Source of the DNA: Methanobacteriota archaeon
GTDB lineage: Archaea; Thermoplasmatota; Poseidoniia; Poseidoniales; Poseidoniaceae
Direction of reading: 5' to 3'
DNA: 33,250 nucleotides
Assembly (NCBI GenBank): GCA_029979085.1
Contig: JAPOIF010000003.1
Location: forward strand, 1 to 33,250
The notes beneath the pieces are model-generated. The model worked only from the letters and a program-made list of their open reading frames with translations. It searched no databases and was not told the DNA's origin. Numbering within the stretch: the stretch's first letter is position 1; each line of letters opens with the position of its first letter. Shown piece by piece: positions 25,309 through 32,795 of this stretch. Position numbers and translations under genes: made by a program.

Positions 25309-26265
25309 TTATCGTCGGCTTCGGAGCAGTTTTGGATGCTCTTTGACACCGAATTCACGTCGCATTTCTTGGACGCGATTGTGGAATTCCTTGGCCAATG
25401 TCCAGTATTCGAGCGAACCTGCACCTGCGCCACTGGCTCGTGGTTCGTTGAGCAGTACGGTTGGTGCACCGCTCCATGGCGCTTCAGCTACCTTCACCAA
25501 GCGTCGAATGGTGGTGTTGAAGACTTTGTTTGGAATCTTTCGAGATACTTCCGTACAAACGTGGCGACTCAGTTTCGACCGTGCATCAACCATGGTCATG
25601 GCAACCCCGAAAATCTTCAAATTTCGGTTGATGCGCTTCTGAATCATCTTGATGGAATTCATCAGCATGCTGAATCCTTCCAGCGCATAGTATTCTGCCT
25701 GAACAGGAACCATCACCCAATTGGCAGCACACATGGCATTGATCGAGAGCAAACCGAGAGAAGGGGGCGTATCGATGATGATGTAATCGAACTCATCGAT
25801 AATGGGTTCAAGCCCCTCTCGGAGTCGAGTTTCACGTCCGATTTTGTGCGACAATTCAATTTCAGCACCAGAAAGGTGGATGTCGCTTGGAAGCAACCAG
25901 AGGTTCTTGATTTCCAGATTAGCGGGTGCTTTCTTCCCTTGTCGAAGAATGTAGGCCTTCTGCATCGCATCGCTCAATTCGCGTGGGGTTAGGAGGTATT
26001 CCTCCATGAGTGGCATCGGTTCGCCAGAATCGTTAGCGAGTACATCGTAAGCTGTTTTTCGAATGTTTTTCTTCTCAACACCGAAGGACGTTGCACAATT
26101 TCCTTGTGGATCAAGATCGATGAGAAGAACCTTGGCAGGTGGTACGCCTTGTTTTCGTGAACCCTTTGCAAGTGCAGCAGCAAGGTTGACTGCTGTCGTG
26201 GTCTTTGCACAGCCACCTTTCTGATTGGCGACAGCGATGACCATTTTGTAAGGATTCATCGTCAT
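25309..26265 (-). CDS. parA: ParA/Soj-family partitioning ATPase
   Basis: ATPase of the ParA/MinD family, which dimerises on DNA with ATP and moves or positions DNA cargo. The deviant Walker A KGGCAKTT carries the signature Lys (K16) and catalytic Lys (K21). Walker A' (LLIDLDPQGN) and Walker B (YIIIDTPPSLG) are intact, and TIRRLVKVAEAP is the usual conserved helix near the C terminus. 318 residues, a little longer than Soj (about 255). No ParB-like gene is present in this window; the next gene encodes a ribbon-helix-helix protein. MoxR lies 70 bases upstream on the same strand. A GAGG nine bases before the ATG supports the start, though 26259 is an in-frame alternative. Confidence 0.93.
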   Translation of the reverse strand: MTMNPYKMVIAVANQKGGCAKTTTAVNLAAALAKGSRKQGVPPAKVLLIDLDPQGNCATSFGVEKKNIRKTAYDVLANDSGEPMPLMEEYLLTPRELSDAMQKAYILRQGKKAPANLEIKNLWLLPSDIHLSGAEIELSHKIGRETRLREGLEPIIDEFDYIIIDTPPSLGLLSINAMCAANWVMVPVQAEYYALEGFSMLMNSIKMIQKRINRNLKIFGVAMTMVDARSKLSRHVCTEVSRKIPNKVFNTTIRRLVKVAEAPWSGAPTVLLNEPRASGAGAGSLEYWTLAKEFHNRVQEMRREFGVKEHPKLLRSRR

Positions 26266-26335
26266 CTCAGTTCGCCTCGTACACGACCACAGGCGTCACC
26301 TGTTTTGAACTTCGGCATGGATTCGAATTCAAATC

Positions 26336-27337
26336 TCAGGAAATAACAGGGACTGGAACTTCCGAGAGAATCTTTCGAACGATGTGCATACCAGTGATTC
26401 CACGAATCTTGGCTTCTGGCTTCATGACGATACGGTGGCTGATGATTTGCAATGCAATGCCCTTGATGTCATCTGGAATGACATAGTTGCGACCTGCGAT
26501 GGCGGCAGCAGCACGACCCGTCTTGAACAGCGATTGTGATGCACGTGGCGAAGCACCGTTGACCACACGGTGGTCTTCACGAGTTCGTTGAACGATTTCA
26601 ACGATGTAAGCGAGAATAGCAGGATCGACGTGAACGGTTTCGAGAGCCTTTTGCATGGCAACGACCTTCTTTGGTGATGTGATTTGTTCAACATCGTGTT
26701 GATCCTTTCCACGAAGCTTTCGTCGAGCAAGAATTGCCTTCTCTTCAGCACGGTCTGGGTAACCCATGCTCATCTTCATGAGGAAACGGTCCATTTGTGC
26801 TTCAGGAAGTGGATAGGTTCCTTCTTGCTCGATTGGGTTTTGTGTCGCCAAAACAACGAACGGAGCAGGGAGTTTGTGGGTAATACCTTCGATGGTCACT
26901 TGCTTCTCTTCCATCGCCTCAAGCAACGCAGCTTGGGTCTTCGGAGGAGCACGGTTGATCTCGTCAGCAAGAAGAATGTTGGAGAAAAGAGGACCAGCAC
27001 GGAGTTTGAATTCTCCAGACTTCTGGTCGTACATGTACGTCCCCATGATATCGGAAGGCAGCAAGTCAGGTGTGAATTGAACACGCTTGAACTTACATCC
27101 AAGTGCACGAGCAAAGGTGTTGGCTAGCAACGTCTTTGCTAGACCAGGGAAGTCTTCCAGCAACATGTTTCCATTGGAGAGAATTCCAACGGTAACACGT
27201 CGAAGGTTCTCGTTCTTTCCGATAATGACTTTGCTTACTTCGTTCATCAATCCGTTGGAGATATCAGCAACGGTTCGAATGAGGTCTTGTGTTCGGGCGT
27301 CTCCACCCATGTTTCCTTGAGAAAATCCAGCATCCAT
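26336..27337 (-). CDS. MoxR-family AAA+ ATPase
   Basis: AAA+ chaperone-like ATPase of 333 residues, the normal MoxR length (about 330). Walker A EDFPGLAKTL (61-70) differs from the usual EDVPGLGKT by Ala in place of Gly before Lys but keeps the Lys-Thr pair. Walker B with sensor is LLADEINRAP (122-131), followed by LATQNP (sensor 1) and a C-terminal lid. MoxR proteins usually act with a von Willebrand A-domain or DUF58 protein encoded next door to insert metal or assemble complexes; neither is present here, so the client is unknown. GGTGA six bases before the ATG supports the start. The gene begins 79 bases after aIF5B on the same strand. Confidence 0.93.
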   Translation of the reverse strand: MDAGFSQGNMGGDARTQDLIRTVADISNGLMNEVSKVIIGKNENLRRVTVGILSNGNMLLEDFPGLAKTLLANTFARALGCKFKRVQFTPDLLPSDIMGTYMYDQKSGEFKLRAGPLFSNILLADEINRAPPKTQAALLEAMEEKQVTIEGITHKLPAPFVVLATQNPIEQEGTYPLPEAQMDRFLMKMSMGYPDRAEEKAILARRKLRGKDQHDVEQITSPKKVVAMQKALETVHVDPAILAYIVEIVQRTREDHRVVNGASPRASQSLFKTGRAAAAIAGRNYVIPDDIKGIALQIISHRIVMKPEAKIRGITGMHIVRKILSEVPVPVIS

Positions 27338-27416
27338 GGTCGTTCACCTGTGTTAACAGGACAGAATCCGAATGACATGATACTTGAATGTATGCCGTTC
27401 ATACGTCGAACAAACA

Positions 27417-29237
27417 TCAACCAACGTGACGACGTCCCCAGAAGTGGTCGTCTTTCCGATGAAGCCGAATTATTTCCTCAAGGATCTCTTTTTCCAATTC
27501 GGTCAACTCGACCTTTGCAAGTCGAGGGACATGGGATTCTGGGATATCGACATAGAATTCGTCCAATTCTTCGATGTGGCGACCGACCGTTGGACCCATG
27601 ACAGCAACAGCGATTTCTTCACCTTGTTTTGCTTCTTTGAGCTCTTCACTGGCTCGTGAGCGTAGACTCTTCACTTGGCCAACGGGTGTTCCATCGAGTT
27701 TCATCAAACGTTGGCCAAGATGAACCCGTCCTCCAAGAACGCGCATCCCAACGATGGCCGGACCTTTGTTGCGGAAGGTGTGGTTTTCGAGGTAGAGTAG
27801 TTTTCCTGGATAAGCTAAGTTCTCGCGAGCAGCTGCATCCATGTCTTCCTTGGTCTTCTCTTTCCACTCTTCGAATTGGTCGATGATGTGGTAAATGATG
27901 TCACCACCAATCCACGTGACACTCTCATCGCCTTGATTGAGGCTTTCTTTGACTTCATTGTTGGGTTCGACAGAGAAACCGAGAATGATCTGATTCAATC
28001 GGCTGTTTGCTGATTCGGCTGTCATCACATCACGTTTGTTGACCGGTCCAACGGTTGCTCTGCGAATTGGAACCTCGATTTTCTTCAATTCAAAAGCTAG
28101 TGCTTCCAAGCCACCGATCGTATCAGCCTTGATGACAACGCCTTCTTCATCCAATTCAACCGAGACCTGCGTCTCTTTCTTGGCTTCGTTGCGAGCCTCA
28201 TCGCTTGCTAGTCGAATGGTTGAACCAGCCAAGGCCTTCTCCAATCCTTGAGCGATGATTTTCACACCTGCTGCTGCATGGATGGTTTCTACAGACTCCC
28301 ATCGGTCACCAGCATCACGCATTTCGGACATGCCTCGAGCCTTCTTGAGTCCTTTAATTCGGACATCAAACGGGCCATCAGCACTCACGACGGTAATGTT
28401 GTCTCCCGTGTTGAGCGTGCCTCGGTGCAGGATGACATCGATCGTCTTGCCCATACCAACTTCGTCCTTCATCTCGAGAATGGTTCCTTCAGCAGGTCCA
28501 AGTGTATCGGTAAGGCGATCTTCAAGGAAACGCTCAGCCAATCCCACAGTAACCGTGAGGAGGTCTTGCAGTCCTTCGCCTTCCTTAGCAGACATTGGAA
28601 CAAGCGGGAAGGATTTCCTGAAATCTTTGATTTGATCGTAGCGTTCAAGGTTGATGCCATGTTCAGAAACCTGTCCAACAAGTTTCCAGTATCGGTCTTG
28701 GAAGAGATCGATGACATCCTTTCGTTGGTCTTTCAAGGATTCGATAAAGGAGCGATCTCGTTCACAAATCCACCCATGGATACGGTCGATTTTGTTTCCA
28801 GCAATAACGAACGGTGTTTTCGTTTGTTTGAGGATATTGATGGATTCAATGGTTTGTGGTTGCAAACCTTCCATAATGTCAACAACAAGAATGGCAATAT
28901 CTGCAAGAGCGCCACCACGGTTTCGCAACGATGCGAAGGAGTGGTGGCCGGGTGTATCGATGAACAGAAGACCGGGCGATTTGAACGGACGCCCTCCCAT
29001 CAGTTTTGCACACGTTTCATTGAGTACATGAGCAGGAACTTCGGTGGCTCCAATGTGTTGGGTAATCCCGCCAGCTTCTCGATCCATAACGCTGGCTTGT
29101 CGATCGCTGCCGAGGGAACGAACCAAATCCAATACGCTGGTTTTGCCGTGATCAACGTGACCAAGAACGGAAACAATCGGTTGTCGATTCTCACCGCGAA
29201 CGACAGGCTCTTCTTCGTTCACGTCTGTTTCGTCCAT
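27417..29237 (-). CDS. infB: Translation initiation factor aIF5B
   Basis: GTPase that promotes ribosomal subunit joining at initiation. At 606 residues it matches archaeal aIF5B, which lacks the long N-terminal extension of eukaryotic eIF5B. G1 GHVDHGKT (26-33), the switch region AGGITQHIGA, G3 DTPGH, G4 NKID and G5 SAKEGEG are visible; the domain 2 barrel, domain 3 and the C-terminal domain IV complete the protein. The frame extends to 29288, but GGAGGTAG just before the ATG at 29237 fixes the start at MDETDVNEEE. It is the distal gene of the L7Ae-S28e-L24e-NDK-aIF5B run common in archaea and follows ndk by 31 bases. Confidence 0.97.
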   Translation of the reverse strand: MDETDVNEEEPVVRGENRQPIVSVLGHVDHGKTSVLDLVRSLGSDRQASVMDREAGGITQHIGATEVPAHVLNETCAKLMGGRPFKSPGLLFIDTPGHHSFASLRNRGGALADIAILVVDIMEGLQPQTIESINILKQTKTPFVIAGNKIDRIHGWICERDRSFIESLKDQRKDVIDLFQDRYWKLVGQVSEHGINLERYDQIKDFRKSFPLVPMSAKEGEGLQDLLTVTVGLAERFLEDRLTDTLGPAEGTILEMKDEVGMGKTIDVILHRGTLNTGDNITVVSADGPFDVRIKGLKKARGMSEMRDAGDRWESVETIHAAAGVKIIAQGLEKALAGSTIRLASDEARNEAKKETQVSVELDEEGVVIKADTIGGLEALAFELKKIEVPIRRATVGPVNKRDVMTAESANSRLNQIILGFSVEPNNEVKESLNQGDESVTWIGGDIIYHIIDQFEEWKEKTKEDMDAAARENLAYPGKLLYLENHTFRNKGPAIVGMRVLGGRVHLGQRLMKLDGTPVGQVKSLRSRASEELKEAKQGEEIAVAVMGPTVGRHIEELDEFYVDIPESHVPRLAKVELTELEKEILEEIIRLHRKDDHFWGRRHVG

Positions 29238-29268
29238 GCGACTACCTCCAAGGGAGGAAGAAAGAAGT

Positions 29269-29715
29269 TCACTCGTAGACCCAAGCACCCATGGTGTTTT
29301 CCCAGGTCATCAAACCTTCAGGGAACCAGAGGCCAAGTTCGAATGCTGCTGTTTCAGGAGCATCGGAACCGTGGATCATGTTGAAGCCCATATCCATACC
29401 AAAGTCACCACGGATGGTGCCAGGTTCTGCTTCGCGACCATTGGTTGAACCAATGAGTTTGCGAGCAACGGAAATGGCATCACGACCTTCCCATGCCATA
29501 CAGACAACTGGGCCGGAGGTAACGAACTTGATCAATCCAGGGAAAAACGGGCGCTCCTTGTGAACATCGTAATGCTGTCGAGCGATTTCTTCACTAGGAA
29601 CCATGGACTTGAGTCCGACCAATTTGAGTCCTTTTCGCTCAAATCGACCAATGATTTCTCCAACTAATCCACGTTGTACTCCGTCTGGCTTGACCATAAT
29701 GTAGGTTGTTTCCAT
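29269..29715 (-). CDS. ndk: Nucleoside diphosphate kinase
   Basis: Transfers the terminal phosphate from NTPs to NDPs through a phosphohistidine. 148 residues, normal for the family. The active site NMIHGSD with His115, the N-terminal strand [13 protein letters not shown], the ATP-binding ERPFFPGL segment and the GTIRGDFG loop are all present. A GTG at 29724 is in frame, but GGTGA five bases before the ATG at 29715 makes that the start. Position between L24e and aIF5B matches the archaeal operon. Nothing is unusual in the sequence. Confidence 0.98.
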   Translation of the reverse strand: METTYIMVKPDGVQRGLVGEIIGRFERKGLKLVGLKSMVPSEEIARQHYDVHKERPFFPGLIKFVTSGPVVCMAWEGRDAISVARKLIGSTNGREAEPGTIRGDFGMDMGFNMIHGSDAPETAAFELGLWFPEGLMTWENTMGAWVYE

Positions 29716-29769
29716 CTTCTTCACCGTCCTTGGCCACCAAGAGGCCCTTTATGAGTTCACCGAATCGAA

Positions 29770-29961
29770 TCAGCGAATACCGCCACGAACATAGTGGCGT
29801 GTCCACTTGACCTTTCGGGAATTTCGGGACAACTTGACCATGTTCTTGCGAGCCTTGCTGTTCTTGAACCATAGAATGCTTCCATCCTTGCGGACGAACA
29901 TGGTTCCAGTACCTGGCTCGATTTCCTCTCCGGAGAATGAACAAACTCTTCGTTCTGGCAT
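29770..29961 (-). CDS. rpl24e: Ribosomal protein eL24, zinc ligands mostly lost
   Basis: Large-subunit protein L24e, 63 residues. The core pattern [19 protein letters not shown] is typical. The zinc-binding motif is not: the usual CxxC...FCSSKC pair is replaced by CSFS (only Cys7 remains) and FKNSKARKN, so three of the four Cys ligands are missing and the protein probably folds without zinc. GGTGA five bases before the ATG at 29961 sets the start, rather than the in-frame GTG at 29970. The ribosome binding site overlaps the end of the S28e gene, which stops five bases upstream. Family identity is secured by sequence and by the S28e-L24e-NDK order. Confidence 0.93.
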   Translation of the reverse strand: MPERRVCSFSGEEIEPGTGTMFVRKDGSILWFKNSKARKNMVKLSRNSRKVKWTRHYVRGGIR

Positions 29962-29966
29962 GATGA

Positions 29967-30194
29967 TCACCGTGCATTGAGCTTGCGGGCTTCACGACCC
30001 GTATCCTTGAGCATGAGAATGTCACCCATTCGGACTGGACCGACAACGTTGCGAGTAATAATTCGGCCAACGTCACGTGGGTTTGGAGCATCATTGACTC
30101 GAACCTTGACCTGAGTTGCTTCACCGGTCATTCCAGTTCGACCAACGATTTCAACAACTTCAGCAGGCCAGCCGCTTACCGTTTCGTCACTCAT
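29967..30194 (-). CDS. rps28e: Ribosomal protein eS28
   Basis: Small-subunit protein S28e, 75 residues, an OB-like beta barrel near the mRNA exit. Conserved segments [39 protein letters not shown] and the terminal TGREARKL are all visible. It follows L7Ae by 14 bases and precedes L24e by five, so the three are translationally close-packed. The length is near the archaeal norm of about 70-75. Confidence 0.97.
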   Translation of the reverse strand: MSDETVSGWPAEVVEIVGRTGMTGEATQVKVRVNDAPNPRDVGRIITRNVVGPVRMGDILMLKDTGREARKLNAR

Positions 30195-30208
30195 ATTGAA
30201 TCACCTAT

Positions 30209-30580
30209 TCAGTTCTTGATGCCCTTAATGGCTTCAAGGACGTTGTTGAATGCTTCTGTGTTTGCTTTGGAAATTTCCATGAGAGCAATGGAAGCAGTCT
30301 TGACGCCTGTTGGAAGTCCGGTTTCTTTTGCAAGGAATTCTTGGCTTGGGACGTATCCGTATGGGATGCCCTTTTCTTCGCAGATCAATGGGATGTGCGC
30401 CAGAAGTTCTGGAGGGTTGACGTCTTCGGCTAGGATAACGAACTGTGCAGTTCCGCGTTCTGCGGACTTGGTTACTTCGTTGCTTCCTTTCTTTATTCGC
30501 CCGCCTTGGTTCGCTCGGATGAGCTCGTAAATACTGTCGGCGAGGTCGCTTGGGGTTTCAAATCGTACGTGTACACTCAT
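30209..30580 (-). CDS. rpl7ae: Ribosomal protein L7Ae, K-turn binding
   Basis: L7Ae binds kink-turns in 23S rRNA and is shared in archaea by box C/D and H/ACA guide RNPs and RNase P. The 123-residue protein has the RNA-contact motif KKGSNEVTKS (30-39), followed by ERG, and the ILAEDVNPPE strand-turn typical of the family. The frame extends to 30646; GAGG nine bases before the ATG at 30580 gives MSVHVRFETP, the normal N terminus, whereas the ATG at 30589 directly abuts the GAGG. A TATA box at 30623-30630 makes it the first gene of the L7Ae-S28e-L24e-NDK-aIF5B operon. Confidence 0.97.
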   Translation of the reverse strand: MSVHVRFETPSDLADSIYELIRANQGGRIKKGSNEVTKSAERGTAQFVILAEDVNPPELLAHIPLICEEKGIPYGYVPSQEFLAKETGLPTGVKTASIALMEISKANTEAFNNVLEAIKGIKN

Positions 30581-30622
30581 TGGAATCATCCTCGTGTGGT
30601 ATTCGTTGCGCCAACACTCGAC

Positions 30623-30630
30623 CATATAAA
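30623..30630 (-). promoter_or_regulatory. TATA box of the L7Ae operon
   Basis: TTTATATG on the minus strand, 43 bases before the L7Ae ATG. A start about 25 bases downstream (near 30600) would leave a leader of about 20 bases containing the GAGG ribosome binding site. It is a good archaeal TATA match in the only AT-rich part of this gap. Confidence 0.65.
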
Positions 30631-30632
30631 TG

Positions 30633-30648
30633 CAATGCAAAAGCATTG
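30633..30648. repeat. Short inverted repeat after prs, abutting the L7Ae TATA box
   Basis: CAATGC-AAAA-GCATTG, a 6-bp stem. On the minus strand it follows the prs stop (30664) by 15 bases, reads with a TTTT loop, and is followed by the TATA box of the next operon. It could end prs transcripts or lie in the BRE/activator position of the L7Ae promoter. Confidence 0.35.
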
Positions 30649-30663
30649 GACGGCTAAATGAGC

Positions 30664-31596
30664 CTACTTTCCGAGAAGTTCGTTGATTCCACGAGCCAAC
30701 GCCTCTCCAGCATCAATCACCGAACGAGGGTTGGACAGGCTTCCAGTAGCATGAACACCATCGACAAATTGATTCAACCTACGAATCGCTCCACCTGTGA
30801 ATAGCCCGTGAGAACATGCTGCATGAACCTCGACAGCCCCTTGTGAGCGGAGCGCATCGGCGGCGCGACAAATGGTTCCACCCGTGGCAATCATATCATC
30901 AACGATGGCAACAATTTTTCCTTGAACATCCAAATCCTTGGCTTTGTGGACAATCGTGTGAGCATCGATTCGAGTTTTCTCAAGATACGAAAATTCACAA
31001 CCGATCAACGTGGCAACTTGGCTGGCACGATCAATCGCACCTTTATCCGGTGAAAGTATGAAATCTGGATTGACTTCAGTTTGGAGATGGTTTGCAAGTT
31101 CGGGCATTGCAGAGGTAAAGGCCACTGGAATGGAGAGATTTTCAAGCACTTTTGGAGCATGTAAATCGAGGACTGCAAGCCCGTCGCATTGTTCCGCAAG
31201 CATATCGGCAATCGCTCGTGCAGAGATGACTTCACCAGGCTTGAAACGCTTGTCTTGTCGAGAATATCCAAAATATGGCACCGCAAGGTAGACTCCGGGG
31301 CCGATATCTTCCATTTTTTGCGGTTCTATTCCTCTGAGGTTTTCCATAGACCCTTTGCGGACATCGGAAACGGCTTTGAGAATCAACATGGTTTCAACAA
31401 TACCAGCATCTGGGAATGTGTTTGAAACAACGACGACGGGTTCAGATCGAATTGCTTCAATCTCATCTTCAGGAATTCGGATGTATCCTTCCGAATCCGG
31501 AAACCGACGAGCTTCAAGTTTGACGTGATCCCAGCCCAAGGATTGAGCGAGTTGTTCTGCAACTTGTTGTGCATTGCTTCCAGAGACAACGACCAT
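30664..31596 (-). CDS. prs: Ribose-phosphate pyrophosphokinase (PRPP synthetase)
   Basis: Makes 5-phosphoribosyl 1-pyrophosphate from ribose 5-phosphate and ATP for purine, pyrimidine, His and Trp synthesis. 310 residues. The PRPP-binding loop VDDMIATGGT (232-241), the flexible-loop region YFGYSRQDKRF (108-118) and the ribose-5-phosphate region DLHAPKV are present. Compared with compact archaeal enzymes (about 285) there is an extra segment at about 80-100 (around MENLRGIEPQKMEDIGPG) before the YFGYSRQD strand. GAGGGA five bases before the ATG supports the start. It lies just upstream of the L7Ae operon, which has its own TATA box. Confidence 0.96.
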   Translation of the reverse strand: MVVVSGSNAQQVAEQLAQSLGWDHVKLEARRFPDSEGYIRIPEDEIEAIRSEPVVVVSNTFPDAGIVETMLILKAVSDVRKGSMENLRGIEPQKMEDIGPGVYLAVPYFGYSRQDKRFKPGEVISARAIADMLAEQCDGLAVLDLHAPKVLENLSIPVAFTSAMPELANHLQTEVNPDFILSPDKGAIDRASQVATLIGCEFSYLEKTRIDAHTIVHKAKDLDVQGKIVAIVDDMIATGGTICRAADALRSQGAVEVHAACSHGLFTGGAIRRLNQFVDGVHATGSLSNPRSVIDAGEALARGINELLGK

Positions 31597-31673
31597 CGGC
31601 TTCCCTCAATCCAACCTGAGCGACGCCCGTTCATGTTCTTTGCGAGTCGTACGACACCGTACTGAGAAGGTGT

Positions 31674-31750
31674 TGGTGCGCGAGGCAGGACTTGAACCTG
31701 CGACCTCCCGGTTATCAGCCGGGTGCTCTAACCGACTAAGCCACCCGCGC
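31674..31750 (-). tRNA. tRNA-Ile (anticodon GAT)
   Basis: On the minus strand: acceptor GCGCGGG pairs with CTCGCGC (one G-T pair), anticodon stem CCGGC/GCCGG-type pairing around loop CTGATAA gives GAT, T loop TTCAAGT, discriminator A and encoded CCA (31674-31676). No intron. A TATA-like ATTCTTATGA lies about 35 bases upstream. It sits between the PRC-barrel-like gene and prs, in the same direction. Confidence 0.95.
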
Positions 31751-31804
31751 AAGGGCAAGCCTCCGACCTACAACCTTGTCATAAGAATGACGGTTGATTC
31801 GAAA

Positions 31805-32395
31805 TCACTCTTCGTCGAAATTTGGATCGTTAATTGCAATGTAAGAAGGCAACTGCAAGACACGGTCGAAGGTTCGAGAAAGAACAATCTCATCGAGACG
31901 CTCACGAGTTCGTGAGAACGCCGTCAATGGAATTTTGATGTCTTCTTCAATCCCATACTGCTTCTGTGCGTGCAATCGTGTTCGTACGATGAATCCCTTG
32001 TAGGTTCGCTTCACCTTGACCATGCCAGTGATAACACCGACTTCTCGACCTTGATTGTCAAGAACAGCCCGGTCTAGCATTTCGTCTGGTGCGTAGAGCT
32101 TCTCATCAATTCGAATGGTGTTTCTCCATCGTCGTTGTAGTTCGCGCATCGACTTGGATAGTTTCACAGTTCCATCTGTTTGGATGCTGTGCACCAATTC
32201 CTTTGGTAGCGGTGCGAGTTCTGCAGGTTTCCTCATGTATTCGTCAGCAACATCTGACTCAACTTGGATCCGCATCGATTGGACGCGTGCCTCGTTTGGG
32301 TGATGTCGCTCACCAACAATCGTTCCTACTTTTTTGTCGTTCACATAGACATCCCGGTGTACTAGTTCCTGGATGTTGTATTCTTTGTCTGCCAT
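31805..32395 (-). CDS. PRC-barrel-like protein, duplicated domain
   Basis: A 196-residue soluble protein. Two segments resemble PRC-barrel halves: about 9-45 (ELVHRDVYVNDKKVGTIVGE, then RVQSMRIQV) and about 105-145 (EMLDRAVLDNQGREVGVITGMV, then GFIVRTRL). Each shows the family order of strand, D/N-G/K turn, k-v-G-x-I/V and a second strand. PRC barrels occur in RimM-like ribosome-assembly proteins and in archaeal CdpB cell-division proteins; neither can be chosen here. The frame extends to 32470, but the TATA box at 32449-32457 lies inside that extension, so the ATG at 32395 (with GAGGAG about ten bases before it) is used. tRNA-Ile and prs lie downstream on the same strand. Confidence 0.6.
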   Translation of the reverse strand: MADKEYNIQELVHRDVYVNDKKVGTIVGERHHPNEARVQSMRIQVESDVADEYMRKPAELAPLPKELVHSIQTDGTVKLSKSMRELQRRWRNTIRIDEKLYAPDEMLDRAVLDNQGREVGVITGMVKVKRTYKGFIVRTRLHAQKQYGIEEDIKIPLTAFSRTRERLDEIVLSRTFDRVLQLPSYIAINDPNFDEE

Positions 32396-32448
32396 TTTTT
32401 CCCATCTCCTCGGGTCATGCCCGGTTAGGAGGTCTTCAACCGATGAAT

Positions 32449-32457
32449 CATATATAC
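32449..32457 (-). promoter_or_regulatory. TATA box of the PRC-barrel-like gene
   Basis: GTATATATG on the minus strand, about 58 bases before the ATG at 32395. It predicts a start near 32425 and a 30-base leader holding the GAGGAG ribosome binding site. It is the clearest TATA sequence in the window. Confidence 0.65.
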
Positions 32458-32480
32458 TCTTCGACAACAAAAATTAACTT

Positions 32481-32690
32481 TTCAATTGGAATTTGTAGTT
32501 TATTGACTTTAATTTCTATTGGGGATTGCAAAAAATTTCCAAAATACGATGTCGTATAATTCTCAAATTATACTGAATTTTATTTCCCATGAAAACCACG
32601 ATTCAATTGGAATCTCATTGGTACTGGTTTGTTCACCTTCAGATCGCAAAGATTACAAAAATATTGAAAATCAGATGTTTTCCAATTGAA
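32481..32690. repeat. Three copies of TTCAATTGGAA, third inverted
   Basis: Exact 11-base copies at 32481-32491 and 32602-32612, and the reverse complement at 32680-32690. The core is the palindrome CAATTG. Flanks are T/A-rich, for example TTTTCCAATTGAAATTT around the third copy, loosely like the TTCC..TGGAAA of archaeal origin-recognition boxes. Confidence 0.6.
32544..32573. repeat. Two overlapping palindromes
   Basis: ATACGA-TG-TCGTAT (32544-32557) overlaps GTATAATT-CTCA-AATTATAC (32554-32573), sharing GTAT. Both inverted repeats are perfect (6- and 8-bp arms). They lie between the first two TTCAATTGGAA copies. Confidence 0.55.
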
Positions 32691-32795
32691 ATTTACATTT
32701 TTTCCACATACGTTCAACCATGGTTCGATCGGATACATCGGTAAGAACAGGGCTCTAGGGCTATGTTCAAAGGAGTTCTTTGACAGCATGAGCAC

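Larger units (their letters stand above)
32461..32795. other. AT-rich gene-free block with repeats and palindromes
   Basis: No protein or RNA gene was found in this stretch, the longest gene-free interval in the window. A hand count gives about 28% G+C over 32461-32700, far below the neighbours. It contains TTCAATTGGAA at 32481-32491 and 32602-32612, its inverse TTCCAATTGAA at 32680-32690, overlapping palindromes at 32544-32573 and a perfect AACCATGGTT at 32716-32725. It must include the promoter of the aminotransferase gene. It could also be a replication origin or a regulatory hub; the sequence alone does not decide. Confidence 0.5.

Noticed and set aside
25054-25992. Long + strand open frame (312 codons) opposite parA and the RHH gene
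   Set aside because: Antisense to genes with intact motifs and ribosome binding sites; it would span two separate genes and their promoter.
26320-26335. Near-palindrome GATTCGAATTCAAATC between MoxR and parA
   Set aside because: One mismatch pair, directly after the MoxR stop, and not placed as an operator for the parA start.
28248-29384. Long + strand open frame (378 codons) opposite aIF5B
   Set aside because: It is antisense to a fully conserved aIF5B gene, has no recognisable domain, and its composition is that of a reverse reading of biased codons.
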